Source: Pseudomonadota bacterium (lineage in GTDB: Bacteria; Pseudomonadota; Gammaproteobacteria; Steroidobacterales; Woeseiaceae). Taken from it: a DNA stretch of 64,000 nt. The stretch spans positions 1 through 64,000 of the forward strand of contig JACZWL010000002.1 in NCBI GenBank assembly GCA_022572185.1, written 5' to 3'. The notes beneath the pieces were generated by a model. It had not been told where the DNA came from. It saw only the letters and a program-made list of their open reading frames with translations, and did no database searches. Shown here piece by piece: positions 53,212 to 61,801 of the stretch (positions within the stretch are counted from its first letter, which is position 1; every line of letters starts with the position of its first letter). The translations under genes were made by a program, and so were the position numbers.

Positions 53212-53760
53212 TTAGTCCGTTGCCTCTTTGACCGCGGCAACGATCTGGCCGATGGGTAAGAACATGGCGACCGGCTCTGGTCGATCTCCAAGGGACCCAC
53301 TGATCAGCTCGACCGGTTTGAAGCCCAAGGGCGAATAAAAGTCGACCGCATCCGGTTTCGCATCCACCACAACACCGATACAGCCGACCCGGTCCCGCAT
53401 TTCCAAGGCGAGGTCCAGCATGGCGCGTAGCAACAGCCTGCCGATGCCATGCCCCTGGAATCGTTCGTCCACGGCTAGTCGGGCAAGGCGCAGGATCGGA
53501 AGTGGATAAGCAGGCAGATGTTTGCGCAGGCTCTTCGTCAGCTTCTCCGCAACCATTTCCCCGCTGGAGACGGTGACAAAACCGGTGATGTGGTCACCTT
53601 GGACGGCAATATAGGTTGTTCCGATATGGTGTCGAAACTGATTCTGACCCGCATAGCGCTGAAAGAAACGATCGAGGTCGATATTCCCGCTACGAAATCC
53701 TGACCGGTCGTCCCGAGGCTCTAGCCGACGGACGCGAACTTCATGATCCGCGTTACTCAC
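53212..53760 (-). CDS. GNAT-family acetyltransferase, probable toxin of a TA pair (TacT-like)
   Basis: The 182-residue GNAT protein has a substrate-side N-terminus (SGFRSGNIDLDRFFQRYAGQNQ) and acetyl-CoA motif A (LPILRLARLAVDERFQGHGIGRLLLRAML), then GCIGVVVDAKPDAVDFYSPLGFKPV. The opening and the preceding small RHH gene match type II GNAT toxins that acetylate aminoacyl-tRNA. It starts at a GTG overlapping the antitoxin gene by 8 bp. Toxic activity is inferred from family and arrangement. It is carried on the tRNA-Ser mini-island. Confidence 0.85.
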   Translation of the reverse strand: MSNADHEVRVRRLEPRDDRSGFRSGNIDLDRFFQRYAGQNQFRHHIGTTYIAVQGDHITGFVTVSSGEMVAEKLTKSLRKHLPAYPLPILRLARLAVDERFQGHGIGRLLLRAMLDLALEMRDRVGCIGVVVDAKPDAVDFYSPLGFKPVELISGSLGDRPEPVAMFLPIGQIVAAVKEATD

Positions 53761-54019
53761 TGAACAGTGCAGTCAGAGCTTGCGATGGCTGATCGTCCTG
53801 GGCGATGCGTTTGGCGGTCTCGGCCATCGCCTCACCAGTCAACACCAGCCGAGATGGGATGATCAGATCCTCGGGGATCTCACGCAACGCCTGAAGGTGA
53901 TGCTGTAGCGCCTTTTCGATCAGGTAAGCCTTCTTCACGCCGTGGCGTTTCGCGTACGCTTCGAATTCGGCCTTGGTCTCTTCAGAGATGTAGGCGGAAA
54001 CTTGTGTAGTTGTGGACAT
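53753..54019 (-). CDS. Ribbon-helix-helix antitoxin partner of the GNAT protein
   Basis: The 88-residue protein begins TQVSAYISEETKAEFEAYAKRHGVKKAYLIEKALQHHL, a ribbon-helix-helix DNA-binding fold (beta strand then two helices). It continues with a C-terminal part (IIPSRLVLTGEAMAETAKRIAQ) that would wrap the toxin. Antitoxin-first order, an 8-bp overlap and palindromes upstream fit autoregulated TA operons. It is not a textbook DUF1778 sequence, so the subfamily is uncertain. Confidence 0.82.
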   Translation of the reverse strand: MSTTTQVSAYISEETKAEFEAYAKRHGVKKAYLIEKALQHHLQALREIPEDLIIPSRLVLTGEAMAETAKRIAQDDQPSQALTALFSE

Positions 54020-54022
54020 GGG

Positions 54023-54045
54023 AGGTTAACCTATACAGTTTTGTA
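54023..54045 (-). promoter_or_regulatory. Palindromes upstream of the antitoxin, candidate TA operator
   Basis: A perfect AGGTTAACCT (54023-54032) is followed by TACA-GTTT-TGTA (54034-54045), immediately upstream of the antitoxin ATG (54019). RHH antitoxins bind short palindromes in such positions. The AT-rich stretch beyond (TAGATATTTATAGAGAATATCATA) could hold the promoter. Confidence 0.5.
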
Positions 54046-54049
54046 GATA

Positions 54050-54414
54050 TTTATAGAGAATATCATATTAAATTGGGTTTGCGAAGAAGGAAATTCTATC
54101 GAGTCGGCGTGGCCAGGCGGGTGGCGAAATGGCCCCGAATCCTCGCTGCGAGGCTGGACGCAGGTAGAATGGGGCGCGCATCATCGATCAGCGATGTGGT
54201 TTGGCGGTAAATGGGCGCAGCGATCGACCCGGCGGCATGAGTTTGACGGTTGTGATGCTAGCGAGCCGAGCGCCAGCATTGGACCATGTGCTCAGGTAAT
54301 GTCCGGGACCGGATGACAAGGTGAGGGTCTCGCCTTGTGGCCAGCAAACCGTCCGTCACTGGACACGATTTGGATACCGTATTCTCTGGAGCCTGCATAA
54401 ACACTGGTATTTAG
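54050..54414. other. Right part of the tRNA-Ser island, no supported gene
   Basis: These 365 bp lie between the toxin-antitoxin operator and the right attachment repeat. No reading frame with a ribosome-binding site or recognisable product is visible. Base composition is mixed. No integrase remnant was recognised, so the element can no longer move on its own. Confidence 0.5.
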
Positions 54415-54442
54415 GCGGGTTCGAATACCGCCCTCTCCGCCA
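54415..54442 (+). repeat. Right attachment-site repeat (tRNA-Ser 3'-end copy)
   Basis: The 28 bp repeat 52561-52588 with one mismatch, including TTCGAATACCGCCCTCTCCG and CCA. No tRNA 5' part precedes it, so it is an orphan 3' end, as left by site-specific integration at a tRNA. Confidence 0.85.
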
Positions 54443-54585
54443 ATATTGTACATAACATACGGAAAATATTAGCGATATATTTCTCTGGGCAATTTCTACC
54501 TATATGCTTGACGACAGTATGTTCGAAGGCGCGGGCAAGGTGGTCCATCTCCATCGAAGCCACGACCATCAAAGGAAAATATGTA

Positions 54586-55173
54586 ATGAAAAAGCGAGTA
54601 CTGCTATTCACGTTATTCACATTGTTCGCGGCGTGCGTAACTGGTTGCGATAGAGATCGCACTGAGCCTGTGACAACTGCCGAGCCAGTGAAGAATGCCG
54701 GATCATTGAAGAGTGCCGAATCAGTGATATGTGACACGTTCGAGTTAACCACCAATATTCGGGGTTCCCTGCTTGAACTATCGTTAGACACTGATCTGCC
54801 TGATGACACAGTGATTTCAATTACCGTCGACCGATCCTATTGGGAACAGGGCAATACCGAGGAATACTCCCGACGCTATTTTGATCGGGAAAGCACAGTC
54901 GGAGAATGGCGAAGTACACACGAAATAGACATCGGCCCCGCGGGCTGGAAAAGAAACCTAAAGGAATTCCAGGAAAAAAGGGCCAAGGCAGCACATGGTT
55001 TTGAAGTTGCGCGCATCAGCGACAACATCGAAGTCAGTATTATCGCACCCATCAACATGCAGACGAACGCTGCATTTGGCGACCGCAACAAGAACCTGAA
55101 GGGCAAAGCGGTGACGATCAAGAGTTACGGCAATCTGGTAAGAGGTGATACGCAGCTTGTCTACCCGCTGTAG
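54586..55173 (+). CDS. Uncharacterised lipoprotein
   Basis: The 195-residue protein has a lipoprotein signal (MKKRVLLFTLFTLFAACVTGC, lipobox VTGC) after AAAGGA at good spacing. The mature part begins with a low-complexity linker (DRDRTEPVTTAEPVKNAGSL), then a compact domain (CDTFELTTNIRGSLLELSLDTDLPDDTVISITVDRSYWEQG) that looks like a beta-sandwich. The charged end includes GWKRNLKEFQEKRAKAAHGFE. I do not recognise a named family. It stands just outside the tRNA-Ser island and has no obvious operon partner. Confidence 0.7.
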   Translation: MKKRVLLFTLFTLFAACVTGCDRDRTEPVTTAEPVKNAGSLKSAESVICDTFELTTNIRGSLLELSLDTDLPDDTVISITVDRSYWEQGNTEEYSRRYFDRESTVGEWRSTHEIDIGPAGWKRNLKEFQEKRAKAAHGFEVARISDNIEVSIIAPINMQTNAAFGDRNKNLKGKAVTIKSYGNLVRGDTQLVYPL

Positions 55174-55527
55174 CCGGTAACGCTGGCAATACTACACAGA
55201 GAGCCACAGAGATAATCTGGTTGAAGGTTTCCATTATTGGACACCGCCAAACCGGACTTGGAACAACAGTTCTGCAATTTTTCATCCGGCGTTATCGCGC
55301 GGTTCGCAGCGTTCCTTCGATCCACATCGCCTATACGACAGCTCAGATCCATGATATTCGCGCGTTTTGCTGGAGCTGGAGCTCTCTGTCAGTGATGACA
55401 ATGGCAGGATACACGCTGGTAAAAGTGCTTTAGGAGCCCAGTTTTCCTGGTCCTGGCAGGGTCTGCTTGCGAAGCTGTCCTGTCGATTTGGCCACGTGAA
55501 ATATTGGCCTCTTTTGGAGAATAAGTG
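55174..55527. other. Intergenic region, nothing recognised
   Basis: The 354 bp between the lipoprotein and the DUF711 gene contain only a weak 70-codon frame without a ribosome-binding site or protein-like character. A promoter for the next gene is likely near the end but no clear -35/-10 pair stands out. Confidence 0.5.
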
Positions 55528-56763
55528 ATGCATCGACGCGAGTTTCTATTTTTGCTGCCGGCAGGCCTGGCCTTGCCTGGCGAGTTGTTGGCGGCTCGCC
55601 CGAACTCGTTTCGCGTCCGCACCATCACCGCGGGTGTCCCCCTGGCACTGGATGATTGGGACCGACAGTTTCAGCAGGCCGCCGCGTTTCTCGATGCCGC
55701 GCGGAGCGACTTCCAGGCTCGGGGTTACGAGGTGCAGACCTTGCGTATCGCCACCCAGCCCCTGCCCGAGTACCTGAGCGACTGGCCAAGTTCGGGAGGA
55801 TTGCAGCTGCTTGCCGAACTGGACGAGTTTTGCCAGCAACAAGACATGATCCTTAGCATTGGCCCGATAATCCATTCGAATCAATACGAGCCCAAGCTGG
55901 CGGACTGGGCCGCGGAACTGATCCGCAGCACCAGCCGCATCAGCTTCACCGTGGCAATCGCCTCTGCCGACACCGGCGTCCACCCGGCCGCCATCCGGTC
56001 GGCCGCCGAGACGATTGCCGCCATCGCGCGGACATCCGCAGGCGGGGAGGGCAATTTCCGTTTCGCCGCCACCGCGCATTGCCCGCCAGGTACACCGTTT
56101 TTCCCGGCCGCCTGGCACCGGGGCGAGCCATCTTTCGCCATCGGCCTCGAGACTCCGCCGCTGCTGCTCTCGGCGGTCAAATCGCTTCCCGAGAACGTGC
56201 CCGCAGCGCGCCACATCGCCGCGGCCATGGATATCGCCCTGGCGCCGGTGCAATCGCAGGCCGAAGCGATTGCCAGGCGTAGCGGACGCTCTTACCTGGG
56301 CATCGACACGTCGCCGGCCCCGGGCCCGGACGCGAGCATCGGCGAGGTCATCGAAACCCTCACCGGTGTGCCGTTCGGCAGTGCCTCCACTCTGCGCGCC
56401 TGCGCTAACATTACCGAGGGCCTCAAGAAGCTGCAGGTCAAAACCTGCGGCTATTCCGGACTGATGCTGCCGGTGCTGGAGGACACGGTGCTGGCCGAGC
56501 GGGCGGCGGAAGGCCGCTACGGCATTGCAGAGCTGCTGCTTTATTCCAGCGTCTGCGGCACCGGCCTGGACGTAGTGCCACTTCCCGGCGACAGCTCGGC
56601 GCAGTCATTGGCGTCGGTCATTGGAGATGTGGCCGCGCTATCGGCCAAGTACCAAAAGCCGCTTTCCGCGCGTCTGTTTCCCATTCCCGGCAAGACGGCC
56701 GGCGAAACGGTGACCTTCAACAATCCGTTCCTAAGCGATTCGGTCGTGATGAAACTCGACTAA
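55528..56763 (+). CDS. DUF711 (UPF0210) family protein with Tat-like signal
   Basis: The 411-residue protein matches DUF711 in its start (FRVRTITAGVPLALDDWDRQF), the VQTLRIATQPLPEY segment and FAATAHCPPGTPFFPAAWH. It also has IAMDIALAPVQ-like and VIETLTGVPFGSASTLRACANIT regions and a C-terminal KTCGYSGLMLPVLEDTVLAERA. Its function is unknown. Unlike the usual cytoplasmic members, it begins HRREFLFLLPAGLALPGELLAA, a twin-arginine-type signal, suggesting export. GGAG precedes the ATG at 55528. By eye its codons are more GC-rich than the neighbours', hinting at acquisition. Confidence 0.75.
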   Translation: MHRREFLFLLPAGLALPGELLAARPNSFRVRTITAGVPLALDDWDRQFQQAAAFLDAARSDFQARGYEVQTLRIATQPLPEYLSDWPSSGGLQLLAELDEFCQQQDMILSIGPIIHSNQYEPKLADWAAELIRSTSRISFTVAIASADTGVHPAAIRSAAETIAAIARTSAGGEGNFRFAATAHCPPGTPFFPAAWHRGEPSFAIGLETPPLLLSAVKSLPENVPAARHIAAAMDIALAPVQSQAEAIARRSGRSYLGIDTSPAPGPDASIGEVIETLTGVPFGSASTLRACANITEGLKKLQVKTCGYSGLMLPVLEDTVLAERAAEGRYGIAELLLYSSVCGTGLDVVPLPGDSSAQSLASVIGDVAALSAKYQKPLSARLFPIPGKTAGETVTFNNPFLSDSVVMKLD

Positions 56764-56792
56764 TTCTGGGCAAGCAGCGCGGACGGCAAACT

Positions 56793-57185
56793 TCAGCGAT
56801 AGTTCCGGTACGACTTCTCCTCGATGATTTCCGAGCCGAGATGCAGGTTCACTTCCTTTTTCGCCTGTGCGCGTTTGTCATTGGTGACATATACGGCTCG
56901 TGCTAATGCAATGAACTTTTCGCCGAATCTGTTTTGCCGTTCCTCGTCGCGGATATCGTCTTCGATTTCCCAGAGTTCCTCGTTGATTGTTTTCAATTGC
57001 CGGTGAAGGTCTGCGACGACCTTGTCCTCCGTGACGGAGTCCGACCAGACCTTGCTCAGTAATTCAAGTTCGTGACGGACATTTGCCACCTTTTCTGGCT
57101 TATCGATACGCTCGGCTTTGATCTCCAGGATCGTAATTTTGTCGAGCAGCTCACCGGGCGAAATGGGCACGAGGATTTCTTTCAT
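56793..57185 (-). CDS. DUF6165 family protein
   Basis: This is a 130-residue, largely helical and highly charged protein with no signal peptide: MKEILVPISPGELLDKITILEIKAERI, KVANVRHELELLSKVW, LKTINEELWEIEDDIRDEERQNRFGEKFIALARAVYVTNDKRAQAKKEVNLHLGSEIIEEKSY. This pattern is that of DUF6165 proteins, often found near glycan or LPS genes. No function is established. It is on the minus strand, followed by nothing co-directional within 30 bp. Confidence 0.75.
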   Translation of the reverse strand: MKEILVPISPGELLDKITILEIKAERIDKPEKVANVRHELELLSKVWSDSVTEDKVVADLHRQLKTINEELWEIEDDIRDEERQNRFGEKFIALARAVYVTNDKRAQAKKEVNLHLGSEIIEEKSYRNYR

Positions 57186-57265
57186 TGACTGCAGCGGGCC
57201 TCAGTACTGGAGAGCAGAATATACTGCATTTCGGCTGCCCGGAGCCGGGCAACAAATCGGGGCGA

Positions 57266-58429
57266 CTAGAGTTGACAGAGCTTTTCGACCGCAGTGGCCA
57301 GCGTGGCGTCGTCTTTCGCAAAACAGAAGCGCAGCTTGTTGCCAGGCAGCGGCTCTTCGCAGAATACCGATATCGGTATTGAGGCGACACCGATCTCCCT
57401 GGTGAGTCGCCTGGCGTAAGAGACGTCTTCCTCGTCGCTGATAGCAGAGTAGTCCAGGATCTGAAAGAACGTGCCTTTTGCCGGCTCGAACTCGAAACGA
57501 GATTCGGTCAGGAGATTACAGAAGTAGTCCCGTTTCGCCTGGTAAAAGGCCGCTAGCTGCAGATGCTGCTGCGGCGTGCTTGTCATGAAGTCGGCGAGTG
57601 CATGCTGAATCGGTGTCACAACTGAGAAACAGGTGAACTGATGTACCTTTCGAAACTCCTCGGTCAGCGGCGCCGGTGCGACGCAATAGCCGACTTTCCA
57701 TCCCGTCGCATGATAGGTCTTGCCAAAGGAAGAAATGACCAGGCTTCGTTGCCACAGTTCATCGTGCATCAACATGCTTTGATGTCTGGCGCCGTCGAAT
57801 ACGATGTGTTCATAAACCTCGTCGGAAAGCAGGAGTATTCGGGTATCGCGCACAATTTCCGCCAGCGAGTCGAGATCCGCGGCGGCCAGAATCGAGCCGA
57901 TTGGATTCTGCGGGAAATTGAGAACGATGAGGCGCGTCTTGTCGCTTACTGCGTCGGCGAGACGCTGCCAGTCGATGTGAAAATCAAATCCATCGCCGGG
58001 ACTGATCAGTGGAATATGCACCGTGCGGCCGCCCGCGAGCGTGATCGCCGGCGCGTATGAATCGTATGCCGGGTCGAAAACGATCACATCGTCTCCAGGC
58101 CTCACGATCGCCTGAATCGAGCTGAACAGTCCTTCCGTCGCTCCGTCGCACACGGTTATTTCCGTGTCCACATCGGCGGACCTGCCGTAGAGGTCTGCAA
58201 CTTTCGCGGCGATGGCTGCGCGTAATGCCGGCACGCCGGGCATCGGCGCATATTGATTGGCGCCTGAGCGCAGATAGTGCTCGATCAGTGACAGCAAGTC
58301 ATCGGGTGGTTCGAAGCTTGGAAAACCCTGGGAAAGATTGATGGCATTGCAGTCGAGAGCGAGTTGGCTCATGACCGTGAATATCGTCGTGCCCACGTCC
58401 GGCAGTTTGCTTGATATGAGAGGCTGCAT
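57266..58429 (-). CDS. PLP-dependent methionine/kynurenine-type aminotransferase (class I/II)
   Basis: From the ATG at 58429 (MQPLISSKLPDVGTTIFTVMS, 387 aa) the protein has NLSQGFPSFEPPDDL, NQYAPMPGVPALRAAIAAK, the PLP-site residues NFPQNPIGSIL and SDEVYEHIVFDG, and the lysine in SSFGKTYHATGWKVGYCVAP. Overall it resembles the YbdL/MtnE-like methionine aminotransferases, which use oxo-acids such as KMTB. Substrate choice is inference. A 13-residue longer start is possible but unlikely. Confidence 0.88.
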   Translation of the reverse strand: MQPLISSKLPDVGTTIFTVMSQLALDCNAINLSQGFPSFEPPDDLLSLIEHYLRSGANQYAPMPGVPALRAAIAAKVADLYGRSADVDTEITVCDGATEGLFSSIQAIVRPGDDVIVFDPAYDSYAPAITLAGGRTVHIPLISPGDGFDFHIDWQRLADAVSDKTRLIVLNFPQNPIGSILAAADLDSLAEIVRDTRILLLSDEVYEHIVFDGARHQSMLMHDELWQRSLVISSFGKTYHATGWKVGYCVAPAPLTEEFRKVHQFTCFSVVTPIQHALADFMTSTPQQHLQLAAFYQAKRDYFCNLLTESRFEFEPAKGTFFQILDYSAISDEEDVSYARRLTREIGVASIPISVFCEEPLPGNKLRFCFAKDDATLATAVEKLCQL

Positions 58430-58561
58430 AGCGCCGTGACGATGGCATCCGGGTCGAGGCGATGTCAATGGATGGCTGGTTTATGAGGAATGCGCAGCCT
58501 GGCAGGCGACCGTTTGCGTGGGCGTAGCAATCGGCCCGGCCGCTGGGTCATAATCACCGTT

Positions 58562-58668
58562 GGGCCGCGTCGGCTCCCCCGCGACGGTCAGCCGTGAACC
58601 CCGTCAGGCCCGGAAGGGAGCAGCGGCAGCGGTGACACCGGGTGCCGGGGAAGGGCTGGCGCGGGCCT
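58562..58668 (+). ncRNA. ffs: 4.5S signal recognition particle RNA
   Basis: The invariant internal-loop and tetraloop core GTCAGGCCCGGAAGGGAGCA (consensus GTCAGGTCCGGAAGGAAGCAGC) is at about 58602-58623. It is flanked by complementary outer segments (GGCCGCGTCGGCTC and GGGCTGGCGCGGGCC) that close the long hairpin. A -10-like CATAAT lies at 58549-58554. It partners Ffh at 17255-18613 and precedes dnaX, a common bacterial arrangement. Ends are approximate. Confidence 0.93.
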
Positions 58669-58687
58669 TCTCGCAGGAAATTGTGGT

Positions 58688-58715
58688 TTGTCGACAGTGT
58701 CCCATTGGTTACACT
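58688..58715 (+). promoter_or_regulatory. Candidate promoter for dnaX
   Basis: TTGTCG (58688-58693) and TACACT (58710-58715) are spaced by 16 bp, about 49 bp before the dnaX ATG and after the 4.5S RNA gene. Both boxes are near-consensus for sigma-70. Confidence 0.45.
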
Positions 58716-58763
58716 GGCTGATCTGACCGGCAATCGACCTTCACAGACAAAACGCTAACAAAT

Positions 58764-60419
58764 ATGAGTTATCTCGTTCTCGCCCGAAAATGGCGTCCGA
58801 AAAACTTTTCTGAGACGGTGGGGCAGGAGCATGTTCTGCGGGCACTGACCAATGCTCTCGAAAGCGGGCGCTTGCACCATGCCTACCTGTTTGCCGGAAC
58901 ACGTGGCGTCGGCAAGACGACGATCGCACGCATTCTGGCCAAGGCGCTGAACTGCGAGAAAGGTATTACTGCAAGTCCGTGCGGCGAGTGCGCGGCCTGC
59001 GTGGAGATCGACGAGGGCCGTTTCGTCGATTTGATCGAAGTAGACGCGGCGTCGAGGACCAAGGTCGAGGATACGCGCGAACTTCTGGACAACGTGCAAT
59101 ACGCACCGGCGAGCGGTCGCTTTAAGGTCTATCTGATCGACGAAGTGCACATGCTGTCGCGGAGCTCGTTCAACGCACTGCTGAAGACGCTTGAAGAACC
59201 GCCGCCGCACGTCAAGTTTTTGTTGGCTACCACCGATCCCCAGAAACTTCCGGTGACCGTTTTGTCGCGATGTCTGCAGTTCAATCTAAAACGCCTGACA
59301 CCGAAGCTGATAAAGGACCGCCTCGCATATATCTGCGAAGCTGAAAATGTCAAGGCTGACGTAACGGCTTTGGCGATGCTGGCGCGGGCGGCGGACGGCA
59401 GCCTGCGTGATGCACTGAGTCTTCTTGACCAGGCGATTGCTTATTGCGGTGGAGATATCCTCGAAGAACCCGTCGGTGTGATGTTGGGCACGATCGACCG
59501 GCAACACGTCTCAGCTTTGTTAGGGCTGCTTGCAACCGGCGATGCCCCGGGGCTCCTCGGCGCCGTTGCCGAAATTGACCAGCAGTTCCCCGACTATGCG
59601 CGGCTGCTGGATGATCTTGCGAGATCCCTGCAGCGCATCGCTGTCTATCAGGTCGTGGGGGCAACGGACATGGAGGACGATCTCGCCGAGGGAGAACTTG
59701 CGGAACTCTCGGCAAACATCGCGGCCGAAGACGTCCAGCTCTTTTATCAGACAGCAATACTGGGCCGCCGTGATCTTCATCTCGCACCGGACCCGAGATC
59801 CGGCGTCGAGATGACGCTTTTGCGAATGCTGGCGTTTCAGCCGCCCGGAGCGGCGAGACACAGCAATGCGGAGAGTCCGCGTGTGCAAGCCAGGGCTGAT
59901 TCCGCGGGCGATGCCGGATCGAAATCGGCCCCGCTTTCGCCGCTTGCCGATACGGTGAAGGAGCCTGTCAGGGAAAAGTCGGCGTGGAAGGACCCGGACT
60001 GGGGCGTCCTGATCAACGAGCTGAACCTGACAGGCGCCAACAAACTGCTGGCGAGCAATTGCGCATACCTTCGCCGTGAAAAAGATACTCTGTATCTCAA
60101 TCTCGACAGCCGCTCGGAGTCACTGCTGACCAAGTCACGGCAAAAAGCACTCGCTGCGGCGGTATCCGACAGGTTCGGCGAACCGCTGCGGGTTCAAATA
60201 ACCGTTGCGAAGTCTGCCCCGGACACGCCGATACAGGAGGAAGCCAGGCGGGCCGACAAGGAAATGGAGGCCGCCCGGGCGTCGCTGGAGTCCGATCCGA
60301 ACGTCAAAGCGCTGCAGGATATGTTCGGTGCGCAACTGAACCCGGACTCCATCGAACTGATACATCGGTCGTCGGACGAGACCCAGGCGACCGACAAGCA
60401 GCCGTCGTCGACCGACTAA
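58764..60419 (+). CDS. dnaX: DNA polymerase III subunits tau/gamma
   Basis: DnaX is the clamp-loader ATPase and, as tau, links polymerase cores and helicase. The 551-residue protein has VLARKWRPKNFSETVGQEHV, Walker A FAGTRGVGKTTIAR, the zinc cysteines CEKGITASPCGECAAC, DEVHMLSRSSFNALLKTLEEPP and a variable linker. The C-terminal polymerase-binding domain (NELNLTGANKLLASNCAYL, LRVQITVAKSAPDTP) completes it. No A-rich slippery heptamer like that of E. coli dnaX was seen, so gamma may not be made by frameshifting. Confidence 0.95.
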   Translation: MSYLVLARKWRPKNFSETVGQEHVLRALTNALESGRLHHAYLFAGTRGVGKTTIARILAKALNCEKGITASPCGECAACVEIDEGRFVDLIEVDAASRTKVEDTRELLDNVQYAPASGRFKVYLIDEVHMLSRSSFNALLKTLEEPPPHVKFLLATTDPQKLPVTVLSRCLQFNLKRLTPKLIKDRLAYICEAENVKADVTALAMLARAADGSLRDALSLLDQAIAYCGGDILEEPVGVMLGTIDRQHVSALLGLLATGDAPGLLGAVAEIDQQFPDYARLLDDLARSLQRIAVYQVVGATDMEDDLAEGELAELSANIAAEDVQLFYQTAILGRRDLHLAPDPRSGVEMTLLRMLAFQPPGAARHSNAESPRVQARADSAGDAGSKSAPLSPLADTVKEPVREKSAWKDPDWGVLINELNLTGANKLLASNCAYLRREKDTLYLNLDSRSESLLTKSRQKALAAAVSDRFGEPLRVQITVAKSAPDTPIQEEARRADKEMEAARASLESDPNVKALQDMFGAQLNPDSIELIHRSSDETQATDKQPSSTD

Positions 60420-60432
60420 TCAGGAGTAAAGC

Positions 60433-60756
60433 ATGAAAGGAGGCATCGGCCAGCTGATGAAACAGGCCCAGCAAATGCAGGCCGACATGAAAAAAGCCCA
60501 GGAGGAAATGGCCGGGCTCACTGTGACGGGCGAGTCAGGTGCCGGCATGGTGAAGATCACGATGACCTGTCAGCATCAGGTACAAGCCCTGGAAATCGAC
60601 GAATCGCTGATTGGCGAGGACAAGGAAATGCTCGAGGACCTGATCATTGCTGCATTCAATGACGCAATTCGGCGGGTTGAAAAAACGATTCAGGAAAAAT
60701 TCTCAGGCGTAGCATCGGGCTTTAGCCTTCCTCCCGGCATGAAGTTGCCTTTCTGA
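60433..60756 (+). CDS. ybaB: YbaB/EbfC nucleoid-associated protein
   Basis: A 107-residue dimeric DNA-binding protein: [53 protein letters not shown], then [21 protein letters not shown] and the Met/Phe-rich end LPPGMKLPF. This is the typical ybaB sequence and length. It stands between dnaX (13 bp) and recR (14 bp), as in most bacteria, implying one operon. Confidence 0.95.
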   Translation: MKGGIGQLMKQAQQMQADMKKAQEEMAGLTVTGESGAGMVKITMTCQHQVQALEIDESLIGEDKEMLEDLIIAAFNDAIRRVEKTIQEKFSGVASGFSLPPGMKLPF

Positions 60757-60770
60757 TTGCCGCAAACTGC

Positions 60771-61370
60771 ATGTCTTATTCTCCGCTCCTGATCCGTCTC
60801 ATCGATGCCCTGCAATGTATGCCGGGTATCGGGAGAAAGTCTGCGCAAAGAATCGCGTTTCATCTGCTTGAGCGCAATCGCGACGGTGCGAAGGAAATGT
60901 CAACGGCGTTGGCGGCCGCCGTTTCCGGGATAGGCCATTGCAGCCGCTGCCGGATGTTTACCGAGCATGAACTCTGTAAGATCTGCAGCGCATCAGGCCG
61001 TGATGGATCCTTGCTGTGTGCCGTCGAATCCCCGGCAGATGTGATGGCAGTTGAAGACGCCACAGGCTACCGGGGGCTTTATTTTGTGCTGATGGGGCAC
61101 CTGTCACCGCTCGATGGCGTCGGGCCGGAAGAGTTGGGGCTGGAGGCCCTCGAAAAACGTCTGGCCGACGAGGACGTCAAAGAACTTATCATTGCAACAA
61201 ATCCGACCGTCGAGGGCGATGCGACAGCGCATTTTCTGGCCGACATGGCCAGCCGGCACAACGTGCCTGCCAGCCGTATTGCCCATGGAGTGCCACTCGG
61301 CGCGGAGCTGGAATACATCGATGGTGGCACCTTGTCGCATGCGTTTTTTGGGCGCCGATTGATCGATTAA
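60771..61370 (+). CDS. recR: Recombination protein RecR
   Basis: RecR works with RecO/RecF to load RecA at gaps. The 199-residue protein has the helix-hairpin-helix region ([25 protein letters not shown]), a C4 zinc finger ([16 protein letters not shown]), the Toprim domain ([41 protein letters not shown]) and the Walker-B-like C-terminal part ([17 protein letters not shown]). Length and context are standard. Confidence 0.96.
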   Translation: MSYSPLLIRLIDALQCMPGIGRKSAQRIAFHLLERNRDGAKEMSTALAAAVSGIGHCSRCRMFTEHELCKICSASGRDGSLLCAVESPADVMAVEDATGYRGLYFVLMGHLSPLDGVGPEELGLEALEKRLADEDVKELIIATNPTVEGDATAHFLADMASRHNVPASRIAHGVPLGAELEYIDGGTLSHAFFGRRLID

Positions 61371-61404
61371 TAGCCGACAAAGTTCCGGGAGACAATAATT
61401 TCAA

Positions 61405-61755
61405 ATGAGTGACACTGACTGCCTTTTCTGCAAGTTTGTCTCAGGAGAACTCAACGCTGACATCGTCTATGAGACAGATAAAGTAATTGCCTTTCGCGAT
61501 ATTAATCCACAGGCGCCAACCCACGTTCTGATTGTTCCACGCAAACACATTGCGAGTATCAACGATCTGACGGATTCCGACAGGGAAGAGATCGGCAATC
61601 TTTACCTCGCTGCCAAAGAAGTGGCGAAAGAGGCGGGTTTTAGTGAGGACGGTTACCGGGTTGTGATGAATTGCAACGCGGCGGCAGGACAAACCGTCTT
61701 TCACGTTCATTTGCATCTTTTGGGTGGCCGGACATTCAGCTGGCCGCCGGGTTGA
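61405..61755 (+). CDS. hinT: HIT-family purine nucleoside phosphoramidase (HinT-like)
   Basis: The 116-residue histidine-triad protein has the zinc-like N-terminal CLFCKFVSGE, IAFRDINPQAPTHVLIVPRKHI, YRVVMNCNAAAGQTVFHVHLHLLGG and a WPPG end. The HxHxHxx triad reads HVHLHLL. HinT hydrolyses nucleoside phosphoramidates and aminoacyl-adenylates. It ends 46 bp from the convergent rsgA. Confidence 0.93.
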   Translation: MSDTDCLFCKFVSGELNADIVYETDKVIAFRDINPQAPTHVLIVPRKHIASINDLTDSDREEIGNLYLAAKEVAKEAGFSEDGYRVVMNCNAAAGQTVFHVHLHLLGGRTFSWPPG

Positions 61756-61766
61756 TCAGGCCAGTG

Positions 61767-61789
61767 GTCCATCAATATGGCTTTGTTGA
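61767..61789 (+). repeat. Copy C of a 23-bp intergenic motif
   Basis: This segment lies 11 bp after the hinT stop in the 46-bp gap to convergent rsgA. It matches 47575-47597 at about 19 of 23 positions. GGCTTTGTTG here faces CAACAGCC just downstream, so this copy can form a hairpin (about 61779-61799). Confidence 0.45.
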
Positions 61790-61801
61790 ACCAACAGCCT
61801 A

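Noticed and set aside
54010-54210. 66-residue frame at the right of the island
   Set aside because: It overlaps the antitoxin start and operator, and the composition is not protein-like.
60240-60300. Programmed frameshift site in dnaX
   Set aside because: No A AAA AAG-type heptamer or following hairpin was seen in the linker region.
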